Shown here: positions 8,691 to 17,873 of the stretch, piece after piece | How positions within the stretch are numbered: the first letter of the stretch is position 1 | Layout of the letters: each line of letters starts with the position of its first letter | From: Alcanivorax sp. S6407 | GTDB taxonomy: Bacteria > Pseudomonadota > Gammaproteobacteria > Pseudomonadales > Alcanivoracaceae | NCBI RefSeq assembly: GCF_023016115.1 | Contig: NZ_JALKBH010000002.1 | Coordinates: 124,001-188,000, forward strand | Direction: 5' to 3' | Length of the DNA: 64,000 nt | Made by a program: the position numbers and the translations under genes | Notes under the pieces: generated by a model | What the model was told of the DNA's origin: nothing | The model's database searches: none | What the model saw: only the letters and a program-made list of their open reading frames with translations

Positions 8691-9750
8691 TGCTCTTAAC
8701 CGCCCGCGAACGCCGAAACACCGCCAACAACCGCCACACATTGCTCAACGCATAGTCATACAACGCAAACACCACCGCAAACGCCACAAACATCACCCAC
8801 TCCGGGATCTGCAGGAACTCACCCAGCAACCCGAAACCGGCAAAGGCCATCGCCACAGCAGTAATGAACACCAGCGCCTCACGGTCGGAGAACCCGGCGC
8901 GCATGAAGATATGATGCAGATGCTCCCGATCCGGGCGCATCACCGACTGCCCCTTGCGGGCCCGGCGCACCATGATCGCCACCATGTCGATCAGCGGAAT
9001 AGCAATAATCCACAACGCCGTCACCGGCCGGAACGCAGCACCTTCCAGCGGCGCGCCCTGAATCATCAACCAGACAATGGCAAAGCCGATAAACATGGAA
9101 CCGGCATCACCCATGAAGATACGACGCTTGAAAGGCGGAATCCGCAGATTCGCCATCATATAAGGCAGCAACGCGCACGACAGCCCCGCCGCCAAGGCCA
9201 ACCCGGCCTCATGCCCGGGAGAAAACGAAAACAGCAACGCCAGCGACAGCAAGGCAATCAGCGACAAACTCCCCGCCAGCCCATCAATACCATCAATCAT
9301 GTTGAAGGCATTGGTGGCACCAATCACCGCAGCAATAGACACCAACGGCCCCAGCACACCCAGCTCGATCACGCCCAGGCCCACCAGATCCCCAAAGGAT
9401 TCCAGCGAATCGCCAGAGCCGTACACCAGCAAGGCACCCAGCACCACCTGGGCAAACAAACGGAACTTGGCAGAAATGTCCCGGGCATCATCAATAGCGC
9501 CGAGCACCACCAGCACCGAAGCACACAGCAGGAAAATCACATAGCCAGTATTGAGCGGCATCACCAGCATAAAGCCCAGGCATACCCCCACAAAGGCACT
9601 CAGCCCACCAATCAGCGGCACCGCACCCTTGTGAGCTTTACGTTGATTCGGCTTGTCGAGCAGACGGAACTTCACCGCAAAGGGCATCAGCATCCGCAGG
9701 GAAATCAGGGCAAAAACCCCGGAAAGAAAAGATGTGCCAGCCGCTTCCAT
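8665..9750 (-). CDS. wecA: Undecaprenyl-phosphate GlcNAc-1-phosphate transferase WecA-type
   Basis: Polytopic membrane enzyme (361 aa) that starts lipid-linked glycan assembly by transferring a HexNAc-1-phosphate from its UDP donor to undecaprenyl phosphate. Family motifs in order are LDKPNQRKAHKG, the catalytic GAIDDARD, NAFNMIDGIDGLAG, GDAGSMFIGF and the HLHHIF loop. Start taken at the ATG at 9750; the upstream GTG at 9819 would add 23 poorly fitting residues. This is the only initiating transferase in the window, so the repeat unit built by this locus probably begins with GlcNAc or an isomer. The C-terminal residues SKLKVES are encoded by an intergenic-type heptamer array, implying that a repeat insertion remade the gene's 3' end. 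Confidence 0.9.
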   Translation of the reverse strand: MEAAGTSFLSGVFALISLRMLMPFAVKFRLLDKPNQRKAHKGAVPLIGGLSAFVGVCLGFMLVMPLNTGYVIFLLCASVLVVLGAIDDARDISAKFRLFAQVVLGALLVYGSGDSLESFGDLVGLGVIELGVLGPLVSIAAVIGATNAFNMIDGIDGLAGSLSLIALLSLALLFSFSPGHEAGLALAAGLSCALLPYMMANLRIPPFKRRIFMGDAGSMFIGFAIVWLMIQGAPLEGAAFRPVTALWIIAIPLIDMVAIMVRRARKGQSVMRPDREHLHHIFMRAGFSDREALVFITAVAMAFAGFGLLGEFLQIPEWVMFVAFAVVFALYDYALSNVWRLLAVFRRSRAVKSSSKLKVES

Positions 9751-9984
9751 GAACTTCACCCAAGACCAGGTTGTTGGCAACAAAAACGGGAACCAAGGGG
9801 CATCCCTCCCCTCCCGCACAAAAGTCCTGACGATGATTCAGAACCGGATGCGATTATACGCACCAAGTCAGTGAACCACTACTCAATGACCAAAAAATTA
9901 CAAAGCAAATTGTATACCACCCACCCCCACCCCGAATCCCCCAAATTGGGGATAAACAAACTCACCCCATCCACCTACCCCCAC

Positions 9985-10195
9985 ACCCCCTGTAGGAGCC
10001 TTGCTCGCAAGGCGATCCATCCAAAGGACGCCCCGTAGGACCGAGCGCAGCAAAGGAACATCCGTAGGACCGAGCGTAGCGAAGGAACGTCCGCAGGACG
10101 GCCCCGAAGGGGTAAGCGCAGCGCATAACCTGCCCGCAGGCGATCTTTTGACTTTGACTTGCCTTGTAGCTTGTAGCTTGTAGCTTGAAGCTGCT
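9985..10195. repeat. Repeat island between wecA and ydcF-like gene
   Basis: Contains the REP core TTGCTCGCAA inside GTAGGAGCCTTGCTCGC (9991-10007), then short repeats of the GTAGGACCGAGCGYAGC type (10035-10081). A heptamer array of CTTGTAG units ending CTTGAAG lies at 10163-10194. The array ends 4 bases from the stop codon of the YdcF-family gene. Confidence 0.75.
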
Positions 10196-10197
10196 CT

Positions 10198-10947
10198 TCA
10201 CCTTCCAACCCAAACCCCAACCCACTCCTTCATCGCCCGCGCACTCCCATCCAGCGCCCGCGTACTCGGTAACCACCCCTGCCACCCCGGCCGCGCCATC
10301 ACCTCATGATCCGTCGCCGCCGCAAACACGCTCAGCCCCGCATCCTCAAACTGCGCCAATGCCCTGGGCATATGCAAAGCCGACGTCACCAGCACAATCC
10401 GCTCAATCCCCCGCTCCTCCAGCAACGCCGCAGTATAAGCCGCATTCTGCGAGGTATTCCGGCTGTCATCCTCCAGCAGCAAAGCATCCCGTCCCACCCC
10501 CAGCGCCACCATCACCCGTGCCATGGATTCCGCCTCGGAAAAGGCGCTGTAATCCGGATCACTCCCGCCACTCAGCACCACCAACGGCGCCTTACCGGCA
10601 TGAAACAGCTGGGCCCCAAACCAGACTCGATCAGCGCCCGCCTCAAGATTGGGCACCACAGCACCAACAGAAGGCGGCGTCACCCCGCCCCCCAGTACGA
10701 CAATGGCATCAACACTAGGCACTGAAGCAATTGCCACCGGAGGGAATTGACCCTCAAGCGTGCCACGCAGCCAATCGCTGGCCACAGGCAACGACCACGC
10801 ACCCAGCCAGACCACCGCCAACACACCACAGAAAACAGAAAGCCGCGCCCGACGCCCCAACGCCAGCAAAAGAGCCAACACACCAAGAAATAGCGAAGCT
10901 CCTAGCGGAGAAATCAAGGCAATGGCAAATTTGGAGAGGATGTACAT
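10198..10947 (-). CDS. YdcF/ElyC/SanA-family (DUF218) membrane protein
   Basis: A 249-aa protein with two N-terminal hydrophobic segments (about 1-60) and a DUF218 domain. DUF218 signatures are DAIVVLGGGV, APLVVLSGGSDP, the acidic-polar helix LEDDSRNTSQNAAYTA, and IVLVTSALHMPRA. The family includes ElyC and SanA, implicated in envelope and undecaprenyl-phosphate-linked glycan metabolism in Escherichia coli; the biochemical activity is unsettled. Start set at the ATG at 10947, preceded by GGAAC; the longer frame starts with TTG. The position next to wecA and the polymer-assembly genes fits an envelope role. Confidence 0.8.
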   Translation of the reverse strand: MYILSKFAIALISPLGASLFLGVLALLLALGRRARLSVFCGVLAVVWLGAWSLPVASDWLRGTLEGQFPPVAIASVPSVDAIVVLGGGVTPPSVGAVVPNLEAGADRVWFGAQLFHAGKAPLVVLSGGSDPDYSAFSEAESMARVMVALGVGRDALLLEDDSRNTSQNAAYTAALLEERGIERIVLVTSALHMPRALAQFEDAGLSVFAAATDHEVMARPGWQGWLPSTRALDGSARAMKEWVGVWVGR

Positions 10948-11006
10948 GGCTGTTCCGTTATCAAGTTTCAATCACGGCCAAACCCTGCCCGCCGCCAGAG
11001 CAGCAA

Positions 11007-13007
11007 TTAATCAGGGGCCGCCATTTCATTACGGAATGGATTACCAAAATGCTTGAGATACTGTTCGCCAACAAACTCGGACCCCATGTAATTCAGGTGG
11101 TTACCATCCTTGTACAAGGGCAAACCATCAATCTCAGAGTAGCAATAGTCGTCATCACAAATGACACGGGAAGGGTCAATAACCATCAAGGTGTCAAATT
11201 CCGCCTCAAGGCTATCTACCATTTTATTCCAGGCGGAAAACCTGGAATCGAACTCCGACCGGACGAGATTACAGTCCGCATCCAGACCAAAACGATGATT
11301 ATTCAACGTGCAGCGTGATATATCGCTTTCGAAAGTAGGGTTACCTTTAATCAAGACAGGGACAGAACCATAACTAACGACAGCCTTGATCGTTTCACGC
11401 AGCGAATCATGAAATAGAGAGTCATCTGCCATCCCACGCTCATCCTCGCCTAGCGTAAACAGCCCCCCATTAATATGCCCCGCATAACTCGCCCCCAGCA
11501 CAACATAATGATAACCACGAGGAAGCAACTCTGTTGCTATATAGTCATTACGCTTTCGGAAGCTGGCATGGTGAACCAGCTCATTACCTTGCTTGTAATA
11601 CCTGTCAGTGTTCATAAGAAAGACTGAGTTGCTTTGGGTAACGTCGTACCCCCTTAGCCCGGCTTCTCGGGCCAGCACGTCAATCATTCCGCTGAAGTGA
11701 TTGGCATGTGAATCACCAACAAGCAATATGTCAACATCACTCTTTCTCACACCCAGAACACAGTCATATTCGGGCAAGGGCGCTGAAACAGGCCCTTCAT
11801 TGCAGCGTCCACGCTCCGCATCCGCATGACTCATCACAGCAGCAGCCCTTCTATTCAGATCCTCAGAGAACCGCACCGGCAGCCCCCCTTTTGCGATAAT
11901 CACATATGCAATCAACGTGAAAACAGCCGCAGGCAAGACAAACCCGGCCATAATTACACAAGAACTGGAGCGCGAACGGAAATGCCGGGCAGGCAACTCA
12001 AGAAACTGATACGTCAGCCAGGACAAAACCAAAGCGGCGGAGATAACAGCCATCGCAATCGAAGGAGTTATTTCAATGAGATGGATATTCAGGAAAGCGA
12101 TGATCGGCCAGTGCCATAGATATGCAGGATAAGAAATCTTGCCAATAGCGACCGAAAAACGGTTTGTCAGAAGGGGACCAACAATCGGAAGACCTTCTCT
12201 GGCAAATAAAATGATCAACGCCGTGCCGATGCAGGGAATCAGTGCATTCAGACCTGGAAACCAGATACTCTTGTCAAAGAAGATAGAAGAATAAGCGATC
12301 AACCCCAACCCCATGGCCGAAAGCACCATCCGTACATAACGAGAATAACCCCCAAGAGTGAACGAGGGGAGAAACACAAGTGCCGCGCCGATCAACAACT
12401 CAAAGGCTCGCGTTGGCATCAGATAATAGGCTGCAGCGGGATAATTCAAGGCACCATATTGAGAGACCATAACGGTGGCAATCAACATAAGTACGATAAC
12501 AGCCGATATCGACAATCTGGATGGAAACAGACGCACCAGAACCAGAAAGCCAACAGGCCAGAAAAGATAAAACTGCTCCTCTACCGCCAGAGACCACAAA
12601 TGCAGCAGCGGAGTGGTATCAGCTCCGGATCCAAAATACCCGCCCACGGCGTCCCACATGAAGAAGTTCGCCGCGAAGAAGGTAGAATAAATCGTGCTTT
12701 TGGCAAACTGAACTAGCTCCGCCGGGAGCAGTGTAAAGCACGCCAAGACTCCAGAAGCAAGCAGCACTAGAAAGTAAGCAGGTGCCAGCCTGATCACTCT
12801 ACGCCGGTAAAAGCCGCCAAAAGAAAAGGCTGATGAGCTCACTTCCTTTACTAGAATGGAGGTAATGAGATAACCGGAGATGACGAAAAAAACGTCAACG
12901 CCGACAAATCCTCCGTTGAAACCCGGTATACCAAGGTGGTGGAGAATAACCAACGCCACAGCAAGAAAACGGAGCCCGTCTATTTCAGGGCGGTATGCAA
13001 TCGCCAT
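11007..13007 (-). CDS. Acyltransferase-3 / SGNH fusion (sugar O-acyltransferase)
   Basis: Bipartite OafA-type enzyme of 666 aa. The N-terminal acyltransferase-3 membrane domain (about 1-375) begins RPEIDGLRFLAV and contains GGFVGVDVFFVISGYLI and LWSLAVEEQFYLFWP. The C-terminal periplasmic SGNH domain has the nucleophile block LLVGDSHANH (about 430-440) and the catalytic Asp/His block KDGNHLN near the end. Such fusions O-acetylate O-antigen or capsule sugars on the periplasmic side. It is the last gene of the variable block and 8 bases downstream of the GT4 gene. A second paralogue sits at 28.4-30.4 kb, so two O-acetylation events or sites are likely. Confidence 0.88.
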   Translation of the reverse strand: MAIAYRPEIDGLRFLAVALVILHHLGIPGFNGGFVGVDVFFVISGYLITSILVKEVSSSAFSFGGFYRRRVIRLAPAYFLVLLASGVLACFTLLPAELVQFAKSTIYSTFFAANFFMWDAVGGYFGSGADTTPLLHLWSLAVEEQFYLFWPVGFLVLVRLFPSRLSISAVIVLMLIATVMVSQYGALNYPAAAYYLMPTRAFELLIGAALVFLPSFTLGGYSRYVRMVLSAMGLGLIAYSSIFFDKSIWFPGLNALIPCIGTALIILFAREGLPIVGPLLTNRFSVAIGKISYPAYLWHWPIIAFLNIHLIEITPSIAMAVISAALVLSWLTYQFLELPARHFRSRSSSCVIMAGFVLPAAVFTLIAYVIIAKGGLPVRFSEDLNRRAAAVMSHADAERGRCNEGPVSAPLPEYDCVLGVRKSDVDILLVGDSHANHFSGMIDVLAREAGLRGYDVTQSNSVFLMNTDRYYKQGNELVHHASFRKRNDYIATELLPRGYHYVVLGASYAGHINGGLFTLGEDERGMADDSLFHDSLRETIKAVVSYGSVPVLIKGNPTFESDISRCTLNNHRFGLDADCNLVRSEFDSRFSAWNKMVDSLEAEFDTLMVIDPSRVICDDDYCYSEIDGLPLYKDGNHLNYMGSEFVGEQYLKHFGNPFRNEMAAPD

Positions 13008-13015
13008 TATTACTG

Positions 13016-14137
13016 TTAATCCTTCCCATTAATTCCATTCAGGCAGCTGATATAAGCGCCGACAACAACCTTCTCACTAAAGGTGCATTCCATTCGTTTC
13101 CGTGCAGCTTCTCCAACTGCTTGAAGCTGTCCAGCCCCCATACCGATTACCGCAATCATCTGCTCAGCCAGAGACTGCTCATCACGCACCTGGCAAAACC
13201 AGCCCGTCTCGCCAGCCACAACCGCCTGCCGGCAACCCGGCACATCCGTCACAATGGCAGGCCGGCCCATTGCAGCAGCTTCCAGCACCGTTCTAGGCAT
13301 CCCTTCCCGGTAAGATGGCAGCACCAGCACATGAGACTCCGACAGCACAGGCCGCACATCATCAGTGGCACCTCTATACTCCAGAAAGCCTGCGCCCTGC
13401 CAGGCCACCACTTCCTCTTCAGTAATGGCACTGTGGTTACTCACTCCCAGCGGCCCCACCAACAGACAACGCACCGGCAGCCCCTGCGCCTTGAGCAAAC
13501 GGCATGCACCGGCATATTCCCGCACGCCCTTATCACCCAATAGCCGAGCAATCATCACAAAGGTAACCTGATCACCCTCCGGCAAGGGCTGCACACCAAA
13601 ATGCTCAAGATCCACACCTGACCCCGGCAACAACGTCAATGGCGTAGCCCCCAGCAAGCCGGTGTCCCGAAACACCGCCAGATCTTCCTCATTCTGGAAG
13701 AACAGATGTCTTGCATGCCGATTCACCCAGCTATACACCTGCCGCACCCGACGGAAAAGCCAGGAGTCATGAATAAAGGCCGTACCCAGCCCGGAGATAT
13801 TATTGGCAAAGGGCAGCCGTAACAGGATGCACGCCAGCCCGCCATAAAGATTCAGCTTGATGGTGAAGTTGAAAACAAACACGGGCCGATAGCGGCGGAA
13901 GGTTCGCCAGATAAACAGCAGGCTCTTCAGCTCCTGAACCACCCCGGTACTCTTGCCCACCATGGGAAGAGCAATGTGCTTCACCCCCAACTCAGTCTCC
14001 AACCGCAGACTAAAGTCGTCCAGTGGGGACAGACACACCACTGAATAGCCTTGTGCCTGGATGGCCCGAATGGTGCTTTTGCGGAAGTTATAGAGATACC
14101 AGGAGGTGTTGGATGTGAGAAAAACGGATTGCATCAA
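13016..14137 (-). CDS. Glycosyltransferase family 4 (PglA/CapM-like)
   Basis: Retaining GT-B glycosyltransferase, 373 aa. The C-terminal GT4 signature is clear: VIARLLGDKGVREY, LLVGPLG, and the EX7E motif in YREGMPRTVLEAAAMGRPAIVTDVPGC (the two glutamates are 8 apart). The N-terminus TSNTSWYLYNFRKSTIRAI is the acceptor-side Rossmann half found in GT4_PglA-like enzymes that add a HexNAc to lipid-linked sugars. It probably acts at the cytoplasmic face on the undecaprenyl-linked repeat unit. Donor sugar cannot be deduced. The gene is 12 bases from the Wzy-like gene and 8 bases from the acyltransferase, consistent with one operon. Confidence 0.85.
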   Translation of the reverse strand: MMQSVFLTSNTSWYLYNFRKSTIRAIQAQGYSVVCLSPLDDFSLRLETELGVKHIALPMVGKSTGVVQELKSLLFIWRTFRRYRPVFVFNFTIKLNLYGGLACILLRLPFANNISGLGTAFIHDSWLFRRVRQVYSWVNRHARHLFFQNEEDLAVFRDTGLLGATPLTLLPGSGVDLEHFGVQPLPEGDQVTFVMIARLLGDKGVREYAGACRLLKAQGLPVRCLLVGPLGVSNHSAITEEEVVAWQGAGFLEYRGATDDVRPVLSESHVLVLPSYREGMPRTVLEAAAMGRPAIVTDVPGCRQAVVAGETGWFCQVRDEQSLAEQMIAVIGMGAGQLQAVGEAARKRMECTFSEKVVVGAYISCLNGINGKD

Positions 14138-14149
14138 AAAGCGCCAAAG

Positions 14150-15196
14150 TCAAAGAAGCAAAAACACTTGGTAAGGAACCCAGAAGTGGGAATGGGTGGC
14201 AAAAACGAGCCAGACAAACTGCACTAATGCGTAATAGCAAACCACTGCTAGCGCAATAGCAGCACGCCATCGAGGCTCTTTCACAATAAAAGGCAGGTGT
14301 GAAAACACGAACATCTGTATAGGGATCAGATAAAGTGCCACACGATCCGTTGCGGTAGAAGACAGCCCAACTAAAGGAATACACGCTAGTGAAAGCACAG
14401 ACATCCAGAACCAGAGTTTTTGCTCTGCCTCAGACAAGTGCATACGCCGAGACAACAAGAAAAATAAGGCTGCAGGCACGGCGTTCATGATGACCCGAAT
14501 CAGGCCACCCTGAGAGTGATATTCAGCCTCAACGTAGTTAGCCCAAAGCCTATCTGCCGAATCAAAAACAAAAAAGTAGGCAGCCACTAGTGAAATCACG
14601 CCCCCCCAAAAGAGGCTCCAGAGCCGATTGGATGTGGAGGCAAGGGCGGCAACGGGTAACATTAAAACCGCCGATTTATGAAAAGCCGACCCCAGTATGA
14701 TCCAGAACATGAAACCACGCATATTGTGATTGCCCAGGGAGACAAGCCCAAGGAGAAGCAACCCCAAAGCCGCAGACTGTCGCGTGTATCCCATCCCCAC
14801 GACAATAATCATATACGGGACAGCGACCAATAGTGCCAAAAAGGGTAATGGGGTCTGCCTTGCAAAGCGGACAACACCCGCCATTAGTATCATCCCGCAA
14901 ATCGTATTAATCCAATAAATCCCGCCGCCGAATTGAGCAACAAACCAGTTGATGAGGTAATAACCAGGGTCACTTCCAGCGAGAACATCCAGGAAATCCA
15001 TTTCGGTTCTGACATTGAGATGCTTGATATAGGAAAACCAGTCACCACCAACTTGATATCGAAGCCCGATAACCAATGAAAAAACAAGCCATAAAAAAGC
15101 AAATAGATGCCTCTGCCTCCTGGCAGAATCACCATTTGATAAAACGAGTCCTAAAGCTGGCAAGAAAAACAAAAACCAATAAGGAATCATGCGCAA
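14150..15196 (-). CDS. wzy: EpsG-type O-antigen/capsule polymerase (Wzy candidate)
   Basis: A 348-aa integral membrane protein with around ten hydrophobic segments and the EpsG-like N-terminal feature WLVFSLVIGLRYQVGGDWFSY, followed by a periplasmic loop with a conserved-looking DPGYYLINW. EpsG/Wzy proteins polymerise flipped repeat units in the periplasm. Wzy sequences are poorly conserved, so the call rests on topology, the GLRYxVGGDW motif and position between glycosyltransferase genes in a locus that also has Wzx and Wzc. The gene is AT-richer than the flanking export genes, as is usual for serotype-specific genes. Confidence 0.75.
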   Translation of the reverse strand: MRMIPYWFLFFLPALGLVLSNGDSARRQRHLFAFLWLVFSLVIGLRYQVGGDWFSYIKHLNVRTEMDFLDVLAGSDPGYYLINWFVAQFGGGIYWINTICGMILMAGVVRFARQTPLPFLALLVAVPYMIIVVGMGYTRQSAALGLLLLGLVSLGNHNMRGFMFWIILGSAFHKSAVLMLPVAALASTSNRLWSLFWGGVISLVAAYFFVFDSADRLWANYVEAEYHSQGGLIRVIMNAVPAALFFLLSRRMHLSEAEQKLWFWMSVLSLACIPLVGLSSTATDRVALYLIPIQMFVFSHLPFIVKEPRWRAAIALAVVCYYALVQFVWLVFATHSHFWVPYQVFLLL

Positions 15197-15206
15197 TACT
15201 CAGGGG

Positions 15207-15998
15207 TTACCACTTGGGAGCAGCCAGCCTGTAAACAAACTGAACGAATAGCAGCCAAATCAAAACGAGAACAGGTGCAAGACTCTGATGCAGGACTGCA
15301 AGGTAAATTACAATCGGGGTGACAGCACAATAGGCCTTCATCAAAAAACCCTGCAATTTACGCTCAGGGAGGTCAAGGCGTCCCTTGGCATCAAGATAAG
15401 TGATAAACCGTGGTAAAGTGAAAGTAGCCGCAGCCAGTAGAAACACCAATTCCACACTTGGCAATTCAGACTCAACAACGAGAGCAGGAACAACCGGTAG
15501 AGAATAGCGAAACAGTGACAACTGAAAAAATGTAAAAAACTTGATTTCGACACGCCTGAGCGTGTTATGAGCCACCAATAATAAAATCAAAGCTGAATAA
15601 GCAGTAACAAAAACATAATCATGAAGAATATTCAGTTTCAAACTCAGCAGCAAAAACACGAACAACCTGACAATAACGAATCCCGATAAGAAGCCCTTCG
15701 TTGGCGAAACCCCCAACCTGTCTCTTGGCGTTTCATCATGAATCAAACCATAAGAGTCATTTGCCACATAACCAATTTCATACACACACAAAAAAAGCAC
15801 ATAGCCAGAAATAAAAAAAACGATAGAATCGAGAAACGAAAGCCCAGAGAGAACCAAGATCAATATGAATGCAGGAACCCAGGAAGTCGCTGCATTTACG
15901 ACGAAATCCCGAACGGAATTGGTCCTTGAGTAAAATGTATATAAATACGGCACCCACAAAATATATTTATTACTATCAGTAATAGATAATTTCAGCAT
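15207..15998 (-). CDS. UbiA-like membrane protein (putative polyprenyl-phosphate sugar transferase)
   Basis: A 263-aa protein with about seven to eight hydrophobic segments. One loop reads ANDSYGLIHDETPRDRL, resembling the first UbiA prenyltransferase motif (NDxxDxxxD followed by P/R) but without the spacing of the middle Asp. A second acidic loop, YLDAKGRLDL, sits where UbiA enzymes have their second motif. Start at the ATG at 15998, giving a 23-base overlap with the upstream HAD gene; an in-frame ATG at 16040 is also possible. The gene order UbiA-like plus HAD phosphatase recalls polyprenyl-phosphoryl-pentose synthesis (UbiA transferase then phosphatase) in actinobacteria. The analogous role here, making a lipid-linked sugar donor, is inference. 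Confidence 0.55.
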   Translation of the reverse strand: MLKLSITDSNKYILWVPYLYTFYSRTNSVRDFVVNAATSWVPAFILILVLSGLSFLDSIVFFISGYVLFLCVYEIGYVANDSYGLIHDETPRDRLGVSPTKGFLSGFVIVRLFVFLLLSLKLNILHDYVFVTAYSALILLLVAHNTLRRVEIKFFTFFQLSLFRYSLPVVPALVVESELPSVELVFLLAAATFTLPRFITYLDAKGRLDLPERKLQGFLMKAYCAVTPIVIYLAVLHQSLAPVLVLIWLLFVQFVYRLAAPKW

Positions 15999-16635
15999 TA
16001 TACTGTGACATCCATTGCTTTTGTCGCCCCTTGGCAACAAGATAAACGGGTTTAGCCGACCGAATTAAATCGGAGTCGGATTCATTGTCTGTAATAACAG
16101 AAAAATCAATCTCGTCTAAATTCACACCAAGAAATGCTTCAAGGCTGCTACGTTTCTTTCCCGCAATATCATTTTCCAATCTTCCTGTACACACGCCGCC
16201 CTTAAATTCAAGCTTTGATGATACTGACGGCAATTGCATCATTGTTGCTATAGCATCGATAACAACATCAAGACTATTTGAGGCCAAAACAGGAGACCAA
16301 CCTGAAGACCTCATGCTCTCAATGACTTCATTGGTCCTGGAAATGCTTTTATCGTTGAGAGACAGGCAATACGAGGCAGCGGCCCGCTGTAGAGACTCAG
16401 CAGTCGCCCCCTTCAAGGTTAAAACGAACAGTTTTTTGTGGAAATCAACACCAACAAATCTTCCGATTTTAGCAATAACAAAGGGAATAACGCGTCGCCG
16501 ACCACTCAGGATTTTAAGAATATAAGCTATACGCCGGCTATGGTTTTCTTTATGAAAATGAACAACAAAGCCTGAAGTGGTGTTTTCATCAAACAACGTC
16601 CCACAAACATCTACAGCCAGAATTTTATTCGCCAT
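15976..16635 (-). CDS. HAD-superfamily hydrolase with Cys in the catalytic motif
   Basis: A 219-aa protein. HAD motif I reads AVDVCGTLFDENT: the nucleophilic Asp is present, but the usual second Asp (acid/base, two residues on) is Cys. Motif II is LASNSLD, a Lys in KKRSSLEAF could serve as motif III, and motif IV is VITDNESDSDL, giving a phosphoserine-phosphatase-like layout with a helical cap. Start at the ATG at 16635, which overlaps the upstream GT4 stop (TGATG); the track-length frame starts one codon earlier with TTG. It overlaps the UbiA-like gene by 23 bases, so the two products are probably made together. Likely a phosphatase acting on the product of that membrane protein; substrate not known. 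Confidence 0.7.
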   Translation of the reverse strand: MANKILAVDVCGTLFDENTTSGFVVHFHKENHSRRIAYILKILSGRRRVIPFVIAKIGRFVGVDFHKKLFVLTLKGATAESLQRAAASYCLSLNDKSISRTNEVIESMRSSGWSPVLASNSLDVVIDAIATMMQLPSVSSKLEFKGGVCTGRLENDIAGKKRSSLEAFLGVNLDEIDFSVITDNESDSDLIRSAKPVYLVAKGRQKQWMSQYNAEIIYY

Positions 16636-17873
16636 CAAGCCCTCTCAGAAGAAGCAAAATCGTTATAGATTTCATCATACTTCGATATAGCTTCATCAAG
16701 GTTAAAGTATTTTCTGGCGCTCTCACGGACCAAGGAGCGATCCCAGAACCCTCCTTGCGCCATGAGAGAAGCACACTCATCAATACTTTCATCTGAAAAG
16801 TCAGACAAAACGAATCCATTCTCTCGGCCAGTAATAATTGACTTGATATCGCCTACACCCTCGTTAGCAATCACAGGCAATCCACAAGAAAGATATTCTC
16901 CAACTTTGGTTGCTGAAACCCCCTTGCTTGAGAAGGACTGAATAATCAAAGAAAGCCCAACATCAGAAGCACACAACAAATCCGGCACTTCAGCGTGAGG
17001 CACTTTGAGGCAGATTAGATCATCCAGTTCCAGATCTACAGAAACCTGTAACGCTTCCTCGATCAATAATTCAGGATCATGGGTACCGATAAAAAGCAAC
17101 TTTGGCGAGACACCACGTGACTTTAACTTTTGAAAGAGTCTAAATGCCACATCTTTTCGATATAGTGAACTGCCACCACCGAGGAAGGTAAGAACAAAAT
17201 CCTTCTTGTTAACGCCAATTTTCTTCCTGGCTTCAACTCTTTTCCCCTCATCGAACCTGAATGCTTCCTGGTCAACGGAACACGGGATAGTGACAACTTT
17301 CGCACCAGAATATGATGGATGTTTAAGGATTACTTCCCTGGCGTCATTTGTGAGCGTTACAATTACAGACGCACGAGATATTGCCTCTCTCTCAATACGC
17401 CTAAAATAGACCTCAACCATTTTCCAAAACAGGCTTCCAGATTTCCACTGCCCCCCTTCGACTCTTTGATCGATCCAGAAACCGCGCATATCAAAAACAA
17501 AGGGAATACCTAGTGTCCTGGTAACATCAAGAACAGTCTTTAGTGGCATGTAGCTACGACAGTGAATAACCTCAGGCTGTTCACTTAACACTAAACGCGT
17601 TAGCTTTCTTTTTATTCGCCATGGATTGATGAATCGTGTAAGAACCCGAGAGATACCGCCAGACAAAAAAACAGGAAAATGCTGAATTCCGAATGAAGGG
17701 AATAGCGCAGAAACCTCATTATTAAATGATTCTAAGGAATCAGGTTCCTGCTCTACGGAGACAACTTTCAACTGGTGCCCTTTGCACGCAAGCCCATTCA
17801 AATAAGGCGCAACTTGAGCAACACCAATATGATCCAGAAGACCGTTATTTGTAACAAAAATCGATTTGGTCAT
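16635..17873 (-). CDS. Glycosyltransferase family 4
   Basis: Predicted retaining GT-B enzyme, 412 aa. The N-terminal half begins SIFVTNNGLLDHIGVAQVAPYL, with the sugar-acceptor domain running to about residue 200. The C-terminal donor domain has FVLTFLGGGSSLYRKDV, LLFIGTHDPELL and the loop SFSSKGVSATKVGEYLSCGLPVIAN, where the GT4 glutamate pattern is less canonical. It overlaps the sulfotransferase gene upstream by 29 bases and the HAD gene downstream by one base, so it is tightly coupled. The donor sugar is unknown. Confidence 0.75.
   Translation of the reverse strand: MTKSIFVTNNGLLDHIGVAQVAPYLNGLACKGHQLKVVSVEQEPDSLESFNNEVSALFPSFGIQHFPVFLSGGISRVLTRFINPWRIKRKLTRLVLSEQPEVIHCRSYMPLKTVLDVTRTLGIPFVFDMRGFWIDQRVEGGQWKSGSLFWKMVEVYFRRIEREAISRASVIVTLTNDAREVILKHPSYSGAKVVTIPCSVDQEAFRFDEGKRVEARKKIGVNKKDFVLTFLGGGSSLYRKDVAFRLFQKLKSRGVSPKLLFIGTHDPELLIEEALQVSVDLELDDLICLKVPHAEVPDLLCASDVGLSLIIQSFSSKGVSATKVGEYLSCGLPVIANEGVGDIKSIITGRENGFVLSDFSDESIDECASLMAQGGFWDRSLVRESARKYFNLDEAISKYDEIYNDFASSERA

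Noticed and set aside
10021-10140. Possible structured RNA from repeated GTAGGACCGAGCG-type text
   Set aside because: It is part of a REP island with several short near-copies, and no conserved RNA fold could be recognised.
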